The position numbers and the translations under genes are program-made. Shown in pieces: positions 36,972 to 45,422 of a stretch of 64,000 nt of DNA (the stretch's first letter is position 1; the number at the start of each line of letters is the position of its first letter). This DNA is from Chitinophagaceae bacterium (lineage in GTDB: Bacteria > Bacteroidota > Bacteroidia > Chitinophagales > Chitinophagaceae). The stretch spans positions 1-64,000 of the forward strand of contig PMSV01000017.1 in NCBI GenBank assembly GCA_003168265.1, given 5' to 3'. The notes below the pieces were generated by a model, which saw nothing but the letters and a program-made list of their open reading frames with translations, ran no database searches and was not told the origin of the DNA.

Positions 36972-37490
36972 ATGGAAAAGAAAATCACGACTTCAGTACT
37001 TGCTGGCATCGTCCTCAGCCTGGTCCTCATAGTCGAAAGTGTTATTGTTTATTTTACGGGCCTCTACATGCAGAGTTGGGCAAAATACATCGGTTTGGCA
37101 ATATTTGCGGTTGGCGTTTTTTGGGCAATAAATAATCATGCTAAAGAAAAGCAGCATGACGTTAGTTATGGCGAATTGTTTTCTTTCGGATTTAAGGTAT
37201 CAGCGGTTGTCACCTGCTTTATTGTTCTATATACGGTATTGTCCGAGGCCCTTTTCCCTGAAATGAAAACAAAAATGATGGAAATAGCAAGACAACAGGC
37301 GCTTAACCAACCTGGTGCGGATCCTGATCTGGTTGATAAGGGGTTGGCGGTTTATTCGGATCATTATACCCTTTATAATGTAATTATCGTCATATTCGCT
37401 TTTGTTTTCCTCGGTTTGGTATTCTCGCTGATTGCGGCTGCTATTCCGAAAAAGAATCCCAATGCCGGTCTCGAAAATCAATTCAAATAG
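36972..37490 (+). CDS. DUF4199 membrane protein
   Basis: A 172-residue protein with four hydrophobic segments (about residues 8-30, 38-55, 75-95 and 135-158) in the DUF4199 layout, including KEKQHDVSYGELFSFGFK between the second and third helices. The function is unknown. In Bacteroidota it commonly sits between the dihydroorotase-like gene and a GT2 glycosyltransferase, as here (18 and 9 bases away), so it is probably part of one operon. Confidence 0.85.
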   Translation: MEKKITTSVLAGIVLSLVLIVESVIVYFTGLYMQSWAKYIGLAIFAVGVFWAINNHAKEKQHDVSYGELFSFGFKVSAVVTCFIVLYTVLSEALFPEMKTKMMEIARQQALNQPGADPDLVDKGLAVYSDHYTLYNVIIVIFAFVFLGLVFSLIAAAIPKKNPNAGLENQFK

Positions 37491-37499
37491 TTTCCAAGA

Positions 37500-38444
37500 A
37501 TGGATGTTGATGTATCAATAATTGTCCCCGCTTTTAATGAAGAGGAATCCCTTCCCGAATTGTCCGATTGGATCGCAAGGGTGGCGGATGCAAATCATCT
37601 TTCCTATGAGATCATCTTAGTGGATGATGGAAGTTCCGACCGCACCTGGGAGGTGATCGAATCCGTGAGAGCAAAAAATTACCGGGTCAAGGGCATAAAA
37701 TTTCAACGCAATTACGGCAAATCCGCCGCTCTGAATGAAGGATTCCGGGCTGCTCAGGGAGAGGTTGTGATCACTATGGACGCGGATATGCAGGATAACC
37801 CGGATGAGATACCCGAGCTAAGGCGCATGGTTCTTGAAGGTAATTATGATATTGTAAGCGGATGGAAAAAGCAAAGGCATGACCCGATTTCCAAGACCCT
37901 TCCTTCTAAATTCTTTAACTGGTTCACGGCCCGTGTTTCAAAAATCAAGTTACATGATTTTAATTGCGGCTTAAAGGCCTACCGACTCAAGGTTGTGAAG
38001 GGAATAGAGGTCTATGGAGAAATGCACCGCTATATTCCTTTAATCGCGAAATGGTCCGGATTCAGGCGGATCGGGGAGAAAGTCGTGATTCACAATCCCA
38101 GAAAATACGGGGAATCAAAATTCGGCACGGGTAGGCTGATTACGGGCGGATTGGACCTGGTTTCCATCCTGTTTGTGGGTAAGTACAGCAAGAGACCCAT
38201 GCATTTATTCGGGACCTGGGGAATTTTCTTTTTTCTGATGGGTTTTATCATCAGCGTTTATCTTATTGTGACCAGGCTCCTGCATCCCGATATCGGATTG
38301 AGCAACCGCCCGCCTTTTTATATTGCCCTGGTTGCCATGGTGATCGGAACCCAGCTTTTTCTCACAGGATTTCTAGCGGAACTCATCGCCCGGAATTCAC
38401 CAGGCAGGAACTCCTACCTGATCGAGAAAAAACTAGGACTTTGA
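37500..38444 (+). CDS. Family 2 glycosyltransferase, DPM1/GtrB-like
   Basis: A 314-residue enzyme that transfers a sugar from a nucleotide sugar, probably to polyprenyl phosphate. The GT-A domain starts DVDVSIIVPAFNEEESLPEL, with VDDGSSDRTW and the metal-binding DADMQDNPDEI (about residues 94-104). Two C-terminal membrane segments (about 240-262 and 275-300) anchor it. It follows DUF4199 by 9 bases and precedes the GT4 gene and the heptose operon. Confidence 0.92.
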   Translation: MDVDVSIIVPAFNEEESLPELSDWIARVADANHLSYEIILVDDGSSDRTWEVIESVRAKNYRVKGIKFQRNYGKSAALNEGFRAAQGEVVITMDADMQDNPDEIPELRRMVLEGNYDIVSGWKKQRHDPISKTLPSKFFNWFTARVSKIKLHDFNCGLKAYRLKVVKGIEVYGEMHRYIPLIAKWSGFRRIGEKVVIHNPRKYGESKFGTGRLITGGLDLVSILFVGKYSKRPMHLFGTWGIFFFLMGFIISVYLIVTRLLHPDIGLSNRPPFYIALVAMVIGTQLFLTGFLAELIARNSPGRNSYLIEKKLGL

Positions 38445-38474
38445 TCAGGGGCATGCTTTAAAAAATTCCAATCA

Positions 38475-39614
38475 GTGAAGGATAAAGTTGTCATTATCGG
38501 TCCGGCATATCCGCTTCGGGGGGGCCTGGCCACTTTCGATCACAGGCTTGCCGGTGAATTCATCCGAGAGGGTGATGAAACCAGTATTTTTTCCTTTTCT
38601 CTCCAATACCCCGGCTTTCTTTTTCCCGGGAAGACACAGTATAGTAATGAAGATACCCCGAAGGGGGCCCCCATATTCTCAAAAATCAACTCCATTAATC
38701 CATTCAACTGGTTGAAAGTGGGCCGCGAGCTAAGGAAAATGCGACCTGGCCTTATTGTGGTGAGGTATTGGCTGCCCTTTATGGGACCTGCTTTGGGTAC
38801 CATTCTCAGGCTGGTCAGAAAAAATAAGTATACAAGGATCGTGGCGATCACCGACAATGTACTTCCTCATGAGAAGAGACCGGGGGACCGGGCATTTTCG
38901 CGTTACTTTCTTAAAAGCTGCGATGCATTTGTTACCATGAGCGAAGAAGTGATGAATGATCTGAAACAGTTTGAGCCCTTGAAACCGGCCAGGCAAATCC
39001 TTCATCCGCTCTATGATAATTTCGGAACCGCCTTGCCTAAGGCCGATGCGAGGGCGTATTTGAAGCTGGATCCTGTAAAACCCATTGTTCTTTTTTTTGG
39101 ATTTATACGCAAATACAAGGGCCTGGATATCTTATTGGAGGCCATGGCAGATCCAAGGATCAGGAATGCCGGAATACAACTCCTGATAGCGGGGGAGTTT
39201 TACGAAGATGAAAAAAAATACAAGGAACTGATCGACCGTCTTAAGATCAGGGAGTCTTTAATTATGCATACGCATTTTATTTCCGATAGCGAGGTGAGGT
39301 ATTTTCTCTGCGCAGTTGATGTGGTGATCCAGCCTTATAGGAATGCTACCCAAAGCGGTGTTACCCCGCTCGCTTATAATTTCCAAAAACCGATGATCGT
39401 AACCAATGTGGGAGGCCTTGCGAAACTGGTTCCTGATGGGAAATGCGGCCTGGTGAGCAGTCCTGAACCTACAGCCCTGGCCGATTCCATTTTGAGGTTT
39501 TACGAATTAGGTGAAAATTTTTTTATTCCTCATCTTCGCGCTGAAAAACTAAAATATTCCTGGGAAAATCTTATCAAAACGATAAAAGAGCTGGCAAATG
39601 ATGTACAGAAGTAA
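38475..39614 (+). CDS. Family 4 glycosyltransferase
   Basis: A 379-residue GT-B enzyme. It begins with GTG at 38475 (KDKVVIIGPAYPLRGGLATF). The C-terminal half holds the GT4 donor-site signature (VLFFGFIRKYKGLDILLEAM, then QPYRNATQSGVTPLAYNFQK). It overlaps the next gene, hddA, by 17 bases, so it is translationally coupled to the heptose pathway. It may be the transferase that uses GDP-heptose, but that is inference from position. Confidence 0.9.
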   Translation: MKDKVVIIGPAYPLRGGLATFDHRLAGEFIREGDETSIFSFSLQYPGFLFPGKTQYSNEDTPKGAPIFSKINSINPFNWLKVGRELRKMRPGLIVVRYWLPFMGPALGTILRLVRKNKYTRIVAITDNVLPHEKRPGDRAFSRYFLKSCDAFVTMSEEVMNDLKQFEPLKPARQILHPLYDNFGTALPKADARAYLKLDPVKPIVLFFGFIRKYKGLDILLEAMADPRIRNAGIQLLIAGEFYEDEKKYKELIDRLKIRESLIMHTHFISDSEVRYFLCAVDVVIQPYRNATQSGVTPLAYNFQKPMIVTNVGGLAKLVPDGKCGLVSSPEPTALADSILRFYELGENFFIPHLRAEKLKYSWENLIKTIKELANDVQK

Positions 39615-40620
39615 AGCGCCTCTTCGGATCGGACTTGCCGGGGGCGGCACCGATGTTAGTCCCTACAGTGAACTCTATGGGGGGGCTATACTCAATGCCA
39701 CAGTCTCCCTTTTCGCCCATGCGAATATTGAACCCATTCCGGAAAAGGAAATCATCATCGAAGCGATTGACAGAAAGGAAGAGCAGCGATTTGTGTTGGA
39801 TACTGATTTGCCTATAGATGGAAAACTGGATTTGTTGAAGGGCGTTTTTAACAGGATACAAAGGCTCTATGGACTGCCTGCGACCGGTTTAAGGCTTTCT
39901 ACCTTTGTGGATGCTCCGGCAGGTTCTGGCCTGGGAACTTCTTCCACGCTCGTGGTGGCCATTATCGGCGCCTTTGTCGAAATGCTAAGGCTTCCCCTGG
40001 GGGAATATGATATTGCCCACCTGGCTTATGAAATTGAAAGGGTGGATCTGAAAATGGCCGGAGGAAAGCAGGATCAGTATGCTGCCACTTTCGGCGGAGT
40101 GAATTTTATGGAATTCTATGGTGACAATAAGGTGATCGTGAATCCGCTAAGGGTTAAACAGCAATATCTCTTCGAACTGGAACATAACCTGCTTCTTTAT
40201 TATACTGCCACTAGCAGGGAATCTGCCCGGATCATTGAAAAACAAAGCCGGAATGTGATTGAAAAAAAGGGAAAATCGATCGAGGCCATGCACCAATTGA
40301 AGCATCAGTCTCTGTTGATGAAGGAAGCGCTGCTGAAGGGCCGGCTCCATGAGATCGGTGAAGTGCTTGACTTTGGCTTTCAGCAAAAAAGACAGATGGC
40401 TGAAGGGATATCCAATGACCTGATGGATGAAATTTATGGGGCGGCAAGGAAATCCGGCGCTACTGGTGGAAAAATCTCCGGGGCGGGGGGAGGAGGTTTT
40501 ATGATCTTCTATTGTCCGGGCAATACCAAGTACAAGGTGCAGGAAACCCTTGTCAAATTCGGGGGACATTGTAAAGCTTATCAATTCGTTGACCATGGCC
40601 TCATGTCATGGACGATTTAA
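39598..40620 (+). CDS. hddA: D-glycero-alpha-D-manno-heptose 7-phosphate kinase
   Basis: A GHMP-family kinase that makes heptose 1,7-bisphosphate in GDP-D-glycero-alpha-D-manno-heptose synthesis. The start MYRSKAPLRIGLAGGGTDVS is typical for HddA. The ATP-binding motif is SGLGTSSTLVVA (about residues 104-115), with KMAGGKQDQYAATFGG and the C-terminal GKISGAGGGGFMIF. It shares 17 bases with the upstream GT4 gene. The other pathway genes follow directly, which makes the specific assignment stronger than family alone. Confidence 0.9.
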   Translation: MMYRSKAPLRIGLAGGGTDVSPYSELYGGAILNATVSLFAHANIEPIPEKEIIIEAIDRKEEQRFVLDTDLPIDGKLDLLKGVFNRIQRLYGLPATGLRLSTFVDAPAGSGLGTSSTLVVAIIGAFVEMLRLPLGEYDIAHLAYEIERVDLKMAGGKQDQYAATFGGVNFMEFYGDNKVIVNPLRVKQQYLFELEHNLLLYYTATSRESARIIEKQSRNVIEKKGKSIEAMHQLKHQSLLMKEALLKGRLHEIGEVLDFGFQQKRQMAEGISNDLMDEIYGAARKSGATGGKISGAGGGGFMIFYCPGNTKYKVQETLVKFGGHCKAYQFVDHGLMSWTI

Positions 40621-40630
40621 TATAAACACT

Positions 40631-41209
40631 ATGCTGAATAAAATAAGAAATATCATCTCGGATTCGGTAGCAGTAAAAAACAAACTGCTCTCGGATGATG
40701 CTATGATTGACCGTATTGGGCAGGTTACTGATCTGATCGTTGAGTCTTTCCGGAAAGGCAAAAGAGTTTATTTTTGTGGCAATGGGGGCAGCGCCGCAGA
40801 TGCGCAGCATCTGGCCGCTGAATTCTCCGGGCGTTTTTATACAGATCGCGAAGCTCTTCCGGCAGAAGCCCTGCACTGCAATACTTCCTATCTTACAGCA
40901 GTAGCCAACGATTATAGTTACGATGTGATTTATGCCAGGCTCATCCATGGGATCGGCCAGGAGGGAGATGTTTTGGTCGGCCTTTCTACTTCCGGAAATT
41001 CAAAAAATATCGTGCAGGCTTTTGAAACCGCGCGTAAGAAGGGAATACATACGGTGGGCATGACCGGTGAGGGCGGAGGAAAGTTGAAAGAGCTGAGCGA
41101 TTTTCTACTTCCTGTTCCTTCGAGGGACACGCCGAGAATCCAGGAGTCCCATATCCTTATCGGCCATATCATCTGTCAGCTCGTGGAAGAAAATTATTTT
41201 ACCGATTGA
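40631..41209 (+). CDS. gmhA: Phosphoheptose isomerase
   Basis: A SIS-domain isomerase that converts sedoheptulose 7-phosphate to D-glycero-D-manno-heptose 7-phosphate, the first pathway step. The 192-residue protein has the family motif FCGNGGSAADAQHLAAEFSG and GLSTSGNSKNIVQAFE. I use the ATG at 40631 (MLNKIRNIISDS); an in-frame ATG at 40550 would run back into hddA and lacks homology. It lies 10 bases after hddA. Confidence 0.93.
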   Translation: MLNKIRNIISDSVAVKNKLLSDDAMIDRIGQVTDLIVESFRKGKRVYFCGNGGSAADAQHLAAEFSGRFYTDREALPAEALHCNTSYLTAVANDYSYDVIYARLIHGIGQEGDVLVGLSTSGNSKNIVQAFETARKKGIHTVGMTGEGGGKLKELSDFLLPVPSRDTPRIQESHILIGHIICQLVEENYFTD

Positions 41210-41228
41210 AGCTGATTAAATTTCCGTC

Positions 41229-41933
41229 ATGTCAGTGAGTCAGGTGATCATTCTCGCAGGAGGTTTGGGGACCAGGTTGCGATCGAGCGTGCCCGACCTG
41301 CCTAAATGCATGGCTCCTGTGGCCGGAATGCCTTTTCTTCATTATGTGATTAAATACTGCGAGGAGCAGGGTATCGGGAAATTTATTTTCTCACTCGGTT
41401 ATAAACATGAACTTATTGCGGATTGGCTGTCAGGACGGTTGCCTGGCGGATCCTATTCACTCAGTATTGAGGAGGAGCCTTTAGGAACAGGCGGAGCGAT
41501 CCGCAAGGCCTGCGGGCAGGCGGGGATTGACACAGTTTTTGTACTAAATGGGGATACTTATTTTGGAGCCGATCTCGGGGAACTTTCAAAATTTCACAAA
41601 GCAGTTGCTGCGGATTGCACCCTCTGTCTCAAACCCATGAAAAATTTTGAACGTTACGGAGTGGTGGAAATAAATAAAGACGGATCGATTTTGGATTTCC
41701 GGGAAAAGCAGCATTATGAGCAGGGTTTGATCAATGGCGGCGTATATGCTCTTTCAGCTCCTGCTTTCCTGCGGGAGGCATTGGATGAGAAATTTTCATT
41801 TGAAAAGGATTATCTGGAATCCTATTGCGGAAAGAGAGCATTTTATGGCCTTAAACAGGAAGCTTATTTCATCGATATCGGCATCCCTGAGGATTATGAG
41901 CGGGCTCAGCGGGAGATGAGGGGATTGCAATAG
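41229..41933 (+). CDS. hddC: D-glycero-alpha-D-manno-heptose 1-phosphate guanylyltransferase
   Basis: A nucleotidyltransferase of the mannose-1-phosphate guanylyltransferase fold that makes GDP-heptose. The 234-residue protein has the pyrophosphorylase motif AGGLGTRLRSSVPDLPKCMA (residues 11-30), NGDTYFGADL (metal-binding Asp) and EEEPLGTGGAIRKA. It sits in order between gmhA and gmhB, which supports HddC over other sugar nucleotidyltransferases. The family alone would not fix GDP as the product. Confidence 0.9.
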   Translation: MSVSQVIILAGGLGTRLRSSVPDLPKCMAPVAGMPFLHYVIKYCEEQGIGKFIFSLGYKHELIADWLSGRLPGGSYSLSIEEEPLGTGGAIRKACGQAGIDTVFVLNGDTYFGADLGELSKFHKAVAADCTLCLKPMKNFERYGVVEINKDGSILDFREKQHYEQGLINGGVYALSAPAFLREALDEKFSFEKDYLESYCGKRAFYGLKQEAYFIDIGIPEDYERAQREMRGLQ

Positions 41934-41948
41934 ATCATACATAATACC

Positions 41949-42506
41949 ATGCTGGATCTTAGAGAACTGAATAGCAGTTGGACAATTTTTCTTGACAGGG
42001 ATGGGGTCATCAATCATGAAAAGGTGCAGGATTATATTTACCATTTTGAAGAGTTCATATTTTATGAAGGCGCCCTGGACGCCATTAGGATCTTCACCGG
42101 GATTTTTCACCGCATCATCCTCGTGACGAATCAAAGGGGAATAGGGAAGGGGCTCATGACGGAAAAGGACCTTCACGAAATCCATAATCAAATGCTTGAG
42201 CATATTCGTAAAGCAGGAGGAAGGATTGACGGGATCTATTACAATACTTCCATAAATAATGACGATCCTTTTCGCAAACCCCAGACCGGAATGGCCCTTA
42301 TGGCGCAAAAGGATTTTCCGGAAATCAATTTTTCTCATTCCATCGTCGTGGGAAACAATATCAGCGATATGCTTTTTGGCAGAAATGCAGGTATGCATAC
42401 GGTCTTTCTTAAGACCACCCAGCCCGTCATTGAAACCCCCAATCCGGCTATCGACCTGGTTTATCCCGATCTTCAGACTTTTGCAAAAGCTTTGCAGACT
42501 CCATAA
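41949..42506 (+). CDS. gmhB: D-glycero-D-manno-heptose 1,7-bisphosphate 7-phosphatase-like HAD enzyme
   Basis: A HAD-IIIA phosphatase of 185 residues. The nucleophile motif is FLDRDGVINHEK (about residues 14-25), motif II is LVTNQRGIGKG, and motif IV is VVGNNISDMLFGRNAG. It would remove the 7-phosphate before HddC acts. Classic GmhB has a four-ligand Cys/His zinc loop before CRKP; here the matching stretch is YYNTSINNDDPFRKPQTGM, and the whole protein has no Cys. Motif IV has NN in place of the usual GD. It is the last gene of the heptose set. Confidence 0.85.
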   Translation: MLDLRELNSSWTIFLDRDGVINHEKVQDYIYHFEEFIFYEGALDAIRIFTGIFHRIILVTNQRGIGKGLMTEKDLHEIHNQMLEHIRKAGGRIDGIYYNTSINNDDPFRKPQTGMALMAQKDFPEINFSHSIVVGNNISDMLFGRNAGMHTVFLKTTQPVIETPNPAIDLVYPDLQTFAKALQTP

Positions 42507-42545
42507 AATTTGCGGTTCGGCGGTGCGTTACGTAATTTTGTTTAA

Positions 42546-43562
42546 ATGATTCAAATACCTATGCAGAGAAGCTCCTTTTTGTGTTTACCGATCTCCCTTG
42601 CCTTGGTTTATGGGACTGTATCTGCCCAAAAACTGAGCCCCATTCAGAAGAAGGAATTTCGTTTGAGGGAGGACTCGCTAAAGGGCATTTCTCACAATAT
42701 TGTCTTTGCGGAGGAAGCAACGGACCGTTTCCGGTCCGACAGCCTGTTCGTTAGAATGCTTGTAAGGGCTTTAAAACTCAATAATTCATTCCATTATCCT
42801 TTTGACTCCCTTCAGTCCATTTCCAGACTTTATGCTCCTGACAGCACATTTCGAATATTCACCTGGGAATTGAAAAAGGATGAATATACCTATTTCCAGC
42901 GGGGAGCGATCCAGATGAGAACAGCGGACGGCTCTTTGAAACTGATACCATTGCACGATGGGTCGGATTATGCCAAAAATCCCTTAGACTCGGTCCGGAC
43001 GCCCAATAACTGGATCGGGGCCATCTACTACCGGATCATCCAGAAGACCTTTAATGGTGTGAACTACTATACCCTGCTCGGATTTGATGATTTTACCTAT
43101 AGCAGTACCAAGAAATGGATGGAGGTCATGACCTTTGACCCGGATGGAAACCCCCGCTTTGGCGGCCCCTTTATTTCATTCAGGAGGGATTCCGTGCCCA
43201 AACCCACGCAATACCGGTTCAATATCGAATATAAGAAGGAAGCGAGCACCAGCTTCAATTATGACAAGGAAATGGATATGATCATATACGATGACCTGAT
43301 CTCAGAATCCGATGAACCCAATCGAAAGGATACCTTTATACCGGATGGCGATTTCCAGGGATTCACCTGGGTCAACGGTCAATGGCTCCACGTCGACAAG
43401 GTCTTCAAATACAAATTAAAGGATGGAGAATATCCCCGTGACAAACTGCTCCGGGATGATAAAGGCAATATTGACGAAAAGCAGCTTCTTCAGCAATCAC
43501 AGAAGAATAAGGCCAGGAAGGACAGTACAGGAACAAAACCGCCCGGGACAGGGAATAATTAG
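42546..43562 (+). CDS. Secreted hypothetical protein
   Basis: A 338-residue protein with a signal peptide (MQRSSFLCLPISLALVYGTV, ending SAQ; this ATG is at 42561, the frame opens at 42546). The body has no membrane segment and includes RIFTWELKKDEYTYFQRGAI, NGVNYYTLLGFDDFTYSS and FTWVNGQWLHVDKVFKYK. A basic, Pro/Gly-rich tail ends it. It looks like a soluble periplasmic or secreted protein that is conserved in relatives, but I recognise no family. It lies 40 bases after gmhB on the same strand. Confidence 0.7.
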   Translation: MIQIPMQRSSFLCLPISLALVYGTVSAQKLSPIQKKEFRLREDSLKGISHNIVFAEEATDRFRSDSLFVRMLVRALKLNNSFHYPFDSLQSISRLYAPDSTFRIFTWELKKDEYTYFQRGAIQMRTADGSLKLIPLHDGSDYAKNPLDSVRTPNNWIGAIYYRIIQKTFNGVNYYTLLGFDDFTYSSTKKWMEVMTFDPDGNPRFGGPFISFRRDSVPKPTQYRFNIEYKKEASTSFNYDKEMDMIIYDDLISESDEPNRKDTFIPDGDFQGFTWVNGQWLHVDKVFKYKLKDGEYPRDKLLRDDKGNIDEKQLLQQSQKNKARKDSTGTKPPGTGNN

Positions 43563-44167
43563 GCCGATCTAAGGTATTCTGCTGTAGCCGGACCAAGGCA
43601 AAAAAGCAGGTCCAGGATGGATAAATTGGGCAAGAATCCTATACGGTCCTCAAAAACCTGTTGATAGGGAGTTACCGGATAACCGGTATAATTCTTTGGC
43701 AGGACCTGGTAACGCGAATCCACCACCTCATTTTCGGTCAGTGGCAATGGCTCATTTTGAACTGAATAATTGAGTTTCATCCCGATCTTTTCAATCACCC
43801 ATTCAAGACAGGAAATATTCCAATCGACCAGGGAAAGGCATGGTTTCCTGAACAGAGGTTCCAGGTCATATTTGTAAAAATCAAACCATGGAGATTTTTG
43901 ATAGCAGGAACAAAGGGTCTTCCAATGGTCGTCCTGCCATTTGGTACCGGATATCCTAAGCTCCCTGATCGGGGTTCTCTGGTTACGCCCGGATAGGAGG
44001 GGGATGCTTAAATGGATCGGTCCGCCTGCCCCGGTAACGATACAGCGATTGCAAAAACTGGCTTTTTTGTGGTTTTCATATAAGGGAAAAATCGTACTTG
44101 AAAATTTATATAAAATTTTAATTGAGATAATAGACGAAAAATATTGTAAATCAGCTATTAAAATCAT
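43559..44167 (-). CDS. WbqC-family protein
   Basis: A 202-residue WbqC-like protein: ILIADLQYFSSIISIKILYK at the start, then FCNRCIVTGAGGPIHLSIPL, TKWQDDHWKTLCSCYQKSPW and a C-terminal GYPVTPYQQVFEDRIGFLPN. In Bacteroidota the family is found by surface-polysaccharide or signal-peptidase genes; its biochemical role is unclear. It is convergent with the secreted hypothetical gene (4 bases of overlap) and close to the heptose operon. Confidence 0.85.
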   Translation of the reverse strand: MILIADLQYFSSIISIKILYKFSSTIFPLYENHKKASFCNRCIVTGAGGPIHLSIPLLSGRNQRTPIRELRISGTKWQDDHWKTLCSCYQKSPWFDFYKYDLEPLFRKPCLSLVDWNISCLEWVIEKIGMKLNYSVQNEPLPLTENEVVDSRYQVLPKNYTGYPVTPYQQVFEDRIGFLPNLSILDLLFCLGPATAEYLRSA

Positions 44168-44744
44168 GAAATAAGTAAAATTTATTTTAATCTGATTTTT
44201 TTGGAATATCTAAACAAAAAGGTGAATAATCCGGTCAGAAAAATATCAATTATTAGATTAGATAAGAAGTACTATGTTAATAATATCAACAATTTATATT
44301 ATAAAATTCAAACTAAAAATATTTGCTCCCAGATTGGTTCACTTTTTTTATAAAATTCTTCTCAATTGGTAAATTTATTAGTATGATTTTTTGGGTTTTG
44401 TGGGATACTATATCTCTGACGACACAAGCAATTCCTAAAAATAATTAGTAATTGGTTTGCAACAAACCCAAACCCTCCCGCGACTTTAGGCTCCTTGTTT
44501 TTAAATTCCCAAAAGAATCAGACAAGGTATTAAGACACAACTTGAAGTTTTTCGGGACCTACATTAAATAAGCTCCAAACATTTACAGGCCTATTGCGAT
44601 GAATCAACATACCGATTCAATTCCCGGAAGATAAAGGACTAAAACCGCTTTGTTAATCTTCTATCTAATCCCCAAGGGCGGCTGACAGAAGGACCAAGAA
44701 AATGAATGGTATTCGGCATAATTTATTAATTTCATGTGCCGACT
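44168..44744. other. AT-rich stretch without a recognised gene
   Basis: About 580 very AT-rich bases with stop codons in all frames. Shortly before the terminator at 44745 there is an inverted repeat, TCGGCA...TGCCGA (arms about 44713-44718 and 44737-44742, 18-base loop). Taken with the terminator, this could mark the end of a small RNA or of a lost gene. No RNA family is recognised. Confidence 0.35.
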
Positions 44745-44775
44745 GAAGTAGCTGAGAACTACTTCTTTTTTGTTT
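44745..44775 (+). terminator. Orphan intrinsic terminator
   Basis: A 7-bp stem (GAAGTAG/CTACTTC, 44745-44751 and 44759-44765) is followed by TTTTTTGTTTT. No plus-strand gene precedes it; the nearest upstream gene runs the other way. Confidence 0.65.
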
Positions 44776-44836
44776 TATAAAGGCATTAGGGGGTATTATA
44801 ACTGCCTAAAACTAATACACCACAAAGAAATTGTAT

Positions 44837-45061
44837 ATGAAATTTTACGACAAACCGAGATAGAACAATAAATTTTCGATAGGTGTTTTATTAGTTGTTT
44901 TTGGCTCCATAATTATTAGTCGTCAGATTATCAATAATTTAGATAGGAAAAAGGCTTTGCCAAACCTAGTAATTGGGTTTGCAATTTTTACAGGTGCTGT
45001 TGTATATATTTTTAAGGGGAAAAAGCAGCAGGCAATAGATCAAGAAAATGACGAATTATAG
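44837..45061 (+). pseudogene. Small two-helix membrane protein with early nonsense codon
   Basis: From the ATG at 44837 the frame reads MKFYDKPR, then TAG at 44861, then continues open for 65 codons (FSIGVLLVVFGSIIISRQII, then ALPNLVIGFAIFTGAVVYIF, then KGKKQQAIDQENDEL). The two hydrophobic segments make sense as a small membrane protein, so the TAG is likely a nonsense mutation or a recent inactivation. Confidence 0.4.
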
Positions 45062-45201
45062 AATATCTGAAATTTATCCTCGGCGCCGAGGATAGCAGTC
45101 AAACCTGGAATGATCCGGGTGTTAATCCGGAATATGACCTGGAAAAGGGGGTCAGGGAAACTGTTCAATGGTACCGGGAAAATGGAGGCCTGAAGCAGTA
45201 A
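45061..45201 (+). pseudogene. Tail of an NAD-dependent epimerase/dehydratase
   Basis: An open frame of 46 codons without ATG, EYLKFILGAEDSSQTWNDPG and then VNPEYDLEKGVRETVQWYRE ending NGGLKQ, matches the last residues of SDR-type sugar epimerases (the ...GL..TV.WYRENG.. ending). The rest of the gene is missing. It overlaps by one base with the end of the preceding remnant. Confidence 0.6.
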
Positions 45202-45233
45202 AATCACTATATTTAATAGAAATAAACATTGCC

Positions 45234-45413
45234 ATGAACAAGGTCCTGGATTTTTTCAATAAGATCAGCGGAGTGATGATTTTTCTGATCCTGCTGATCG
45301 TTTTTATTACCCACTTGCAAATTGCCCATTTTCACCATCATGGCAAAAGATGGCATCATGATGGCAGGGACAGCCTTTCATCTCCAGTTAATAAAGATAC
45401 TCTGGCTAAATAA
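45234..45413 (+). CDS. Small His-rich single-pass membrane protein
   Basis: A 59-residue protein: a basic N-terminus, one membrane helix (about residues 13-30, GVMIFLILLIVFITHLQI) and a tail with eight His (AHFHHHGKRWHHDGRD). I use the ATG at 45234; an in-frame ATG at 45168 would read through the epimerase tail. It lies 9 bases before the next gene, so both may be co-transcribed. The His-rich tail could bind metal ions; that is inference. Confidence 0.5.
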   Translation: MNKVLDFFNKISGVMIFLILLIVFITHLQIAHFHHHGKRWHHDGRDSLSSPVNKDTLAK

Positions 45414-45422
45414 AAGATAAAT

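Noticed and set aside
41796-42398. Minus-strand frame of 200 codons opposite gmhB
   Set aside because: It is antisense to hddC and gmhB, both clear from motifs and operon order.
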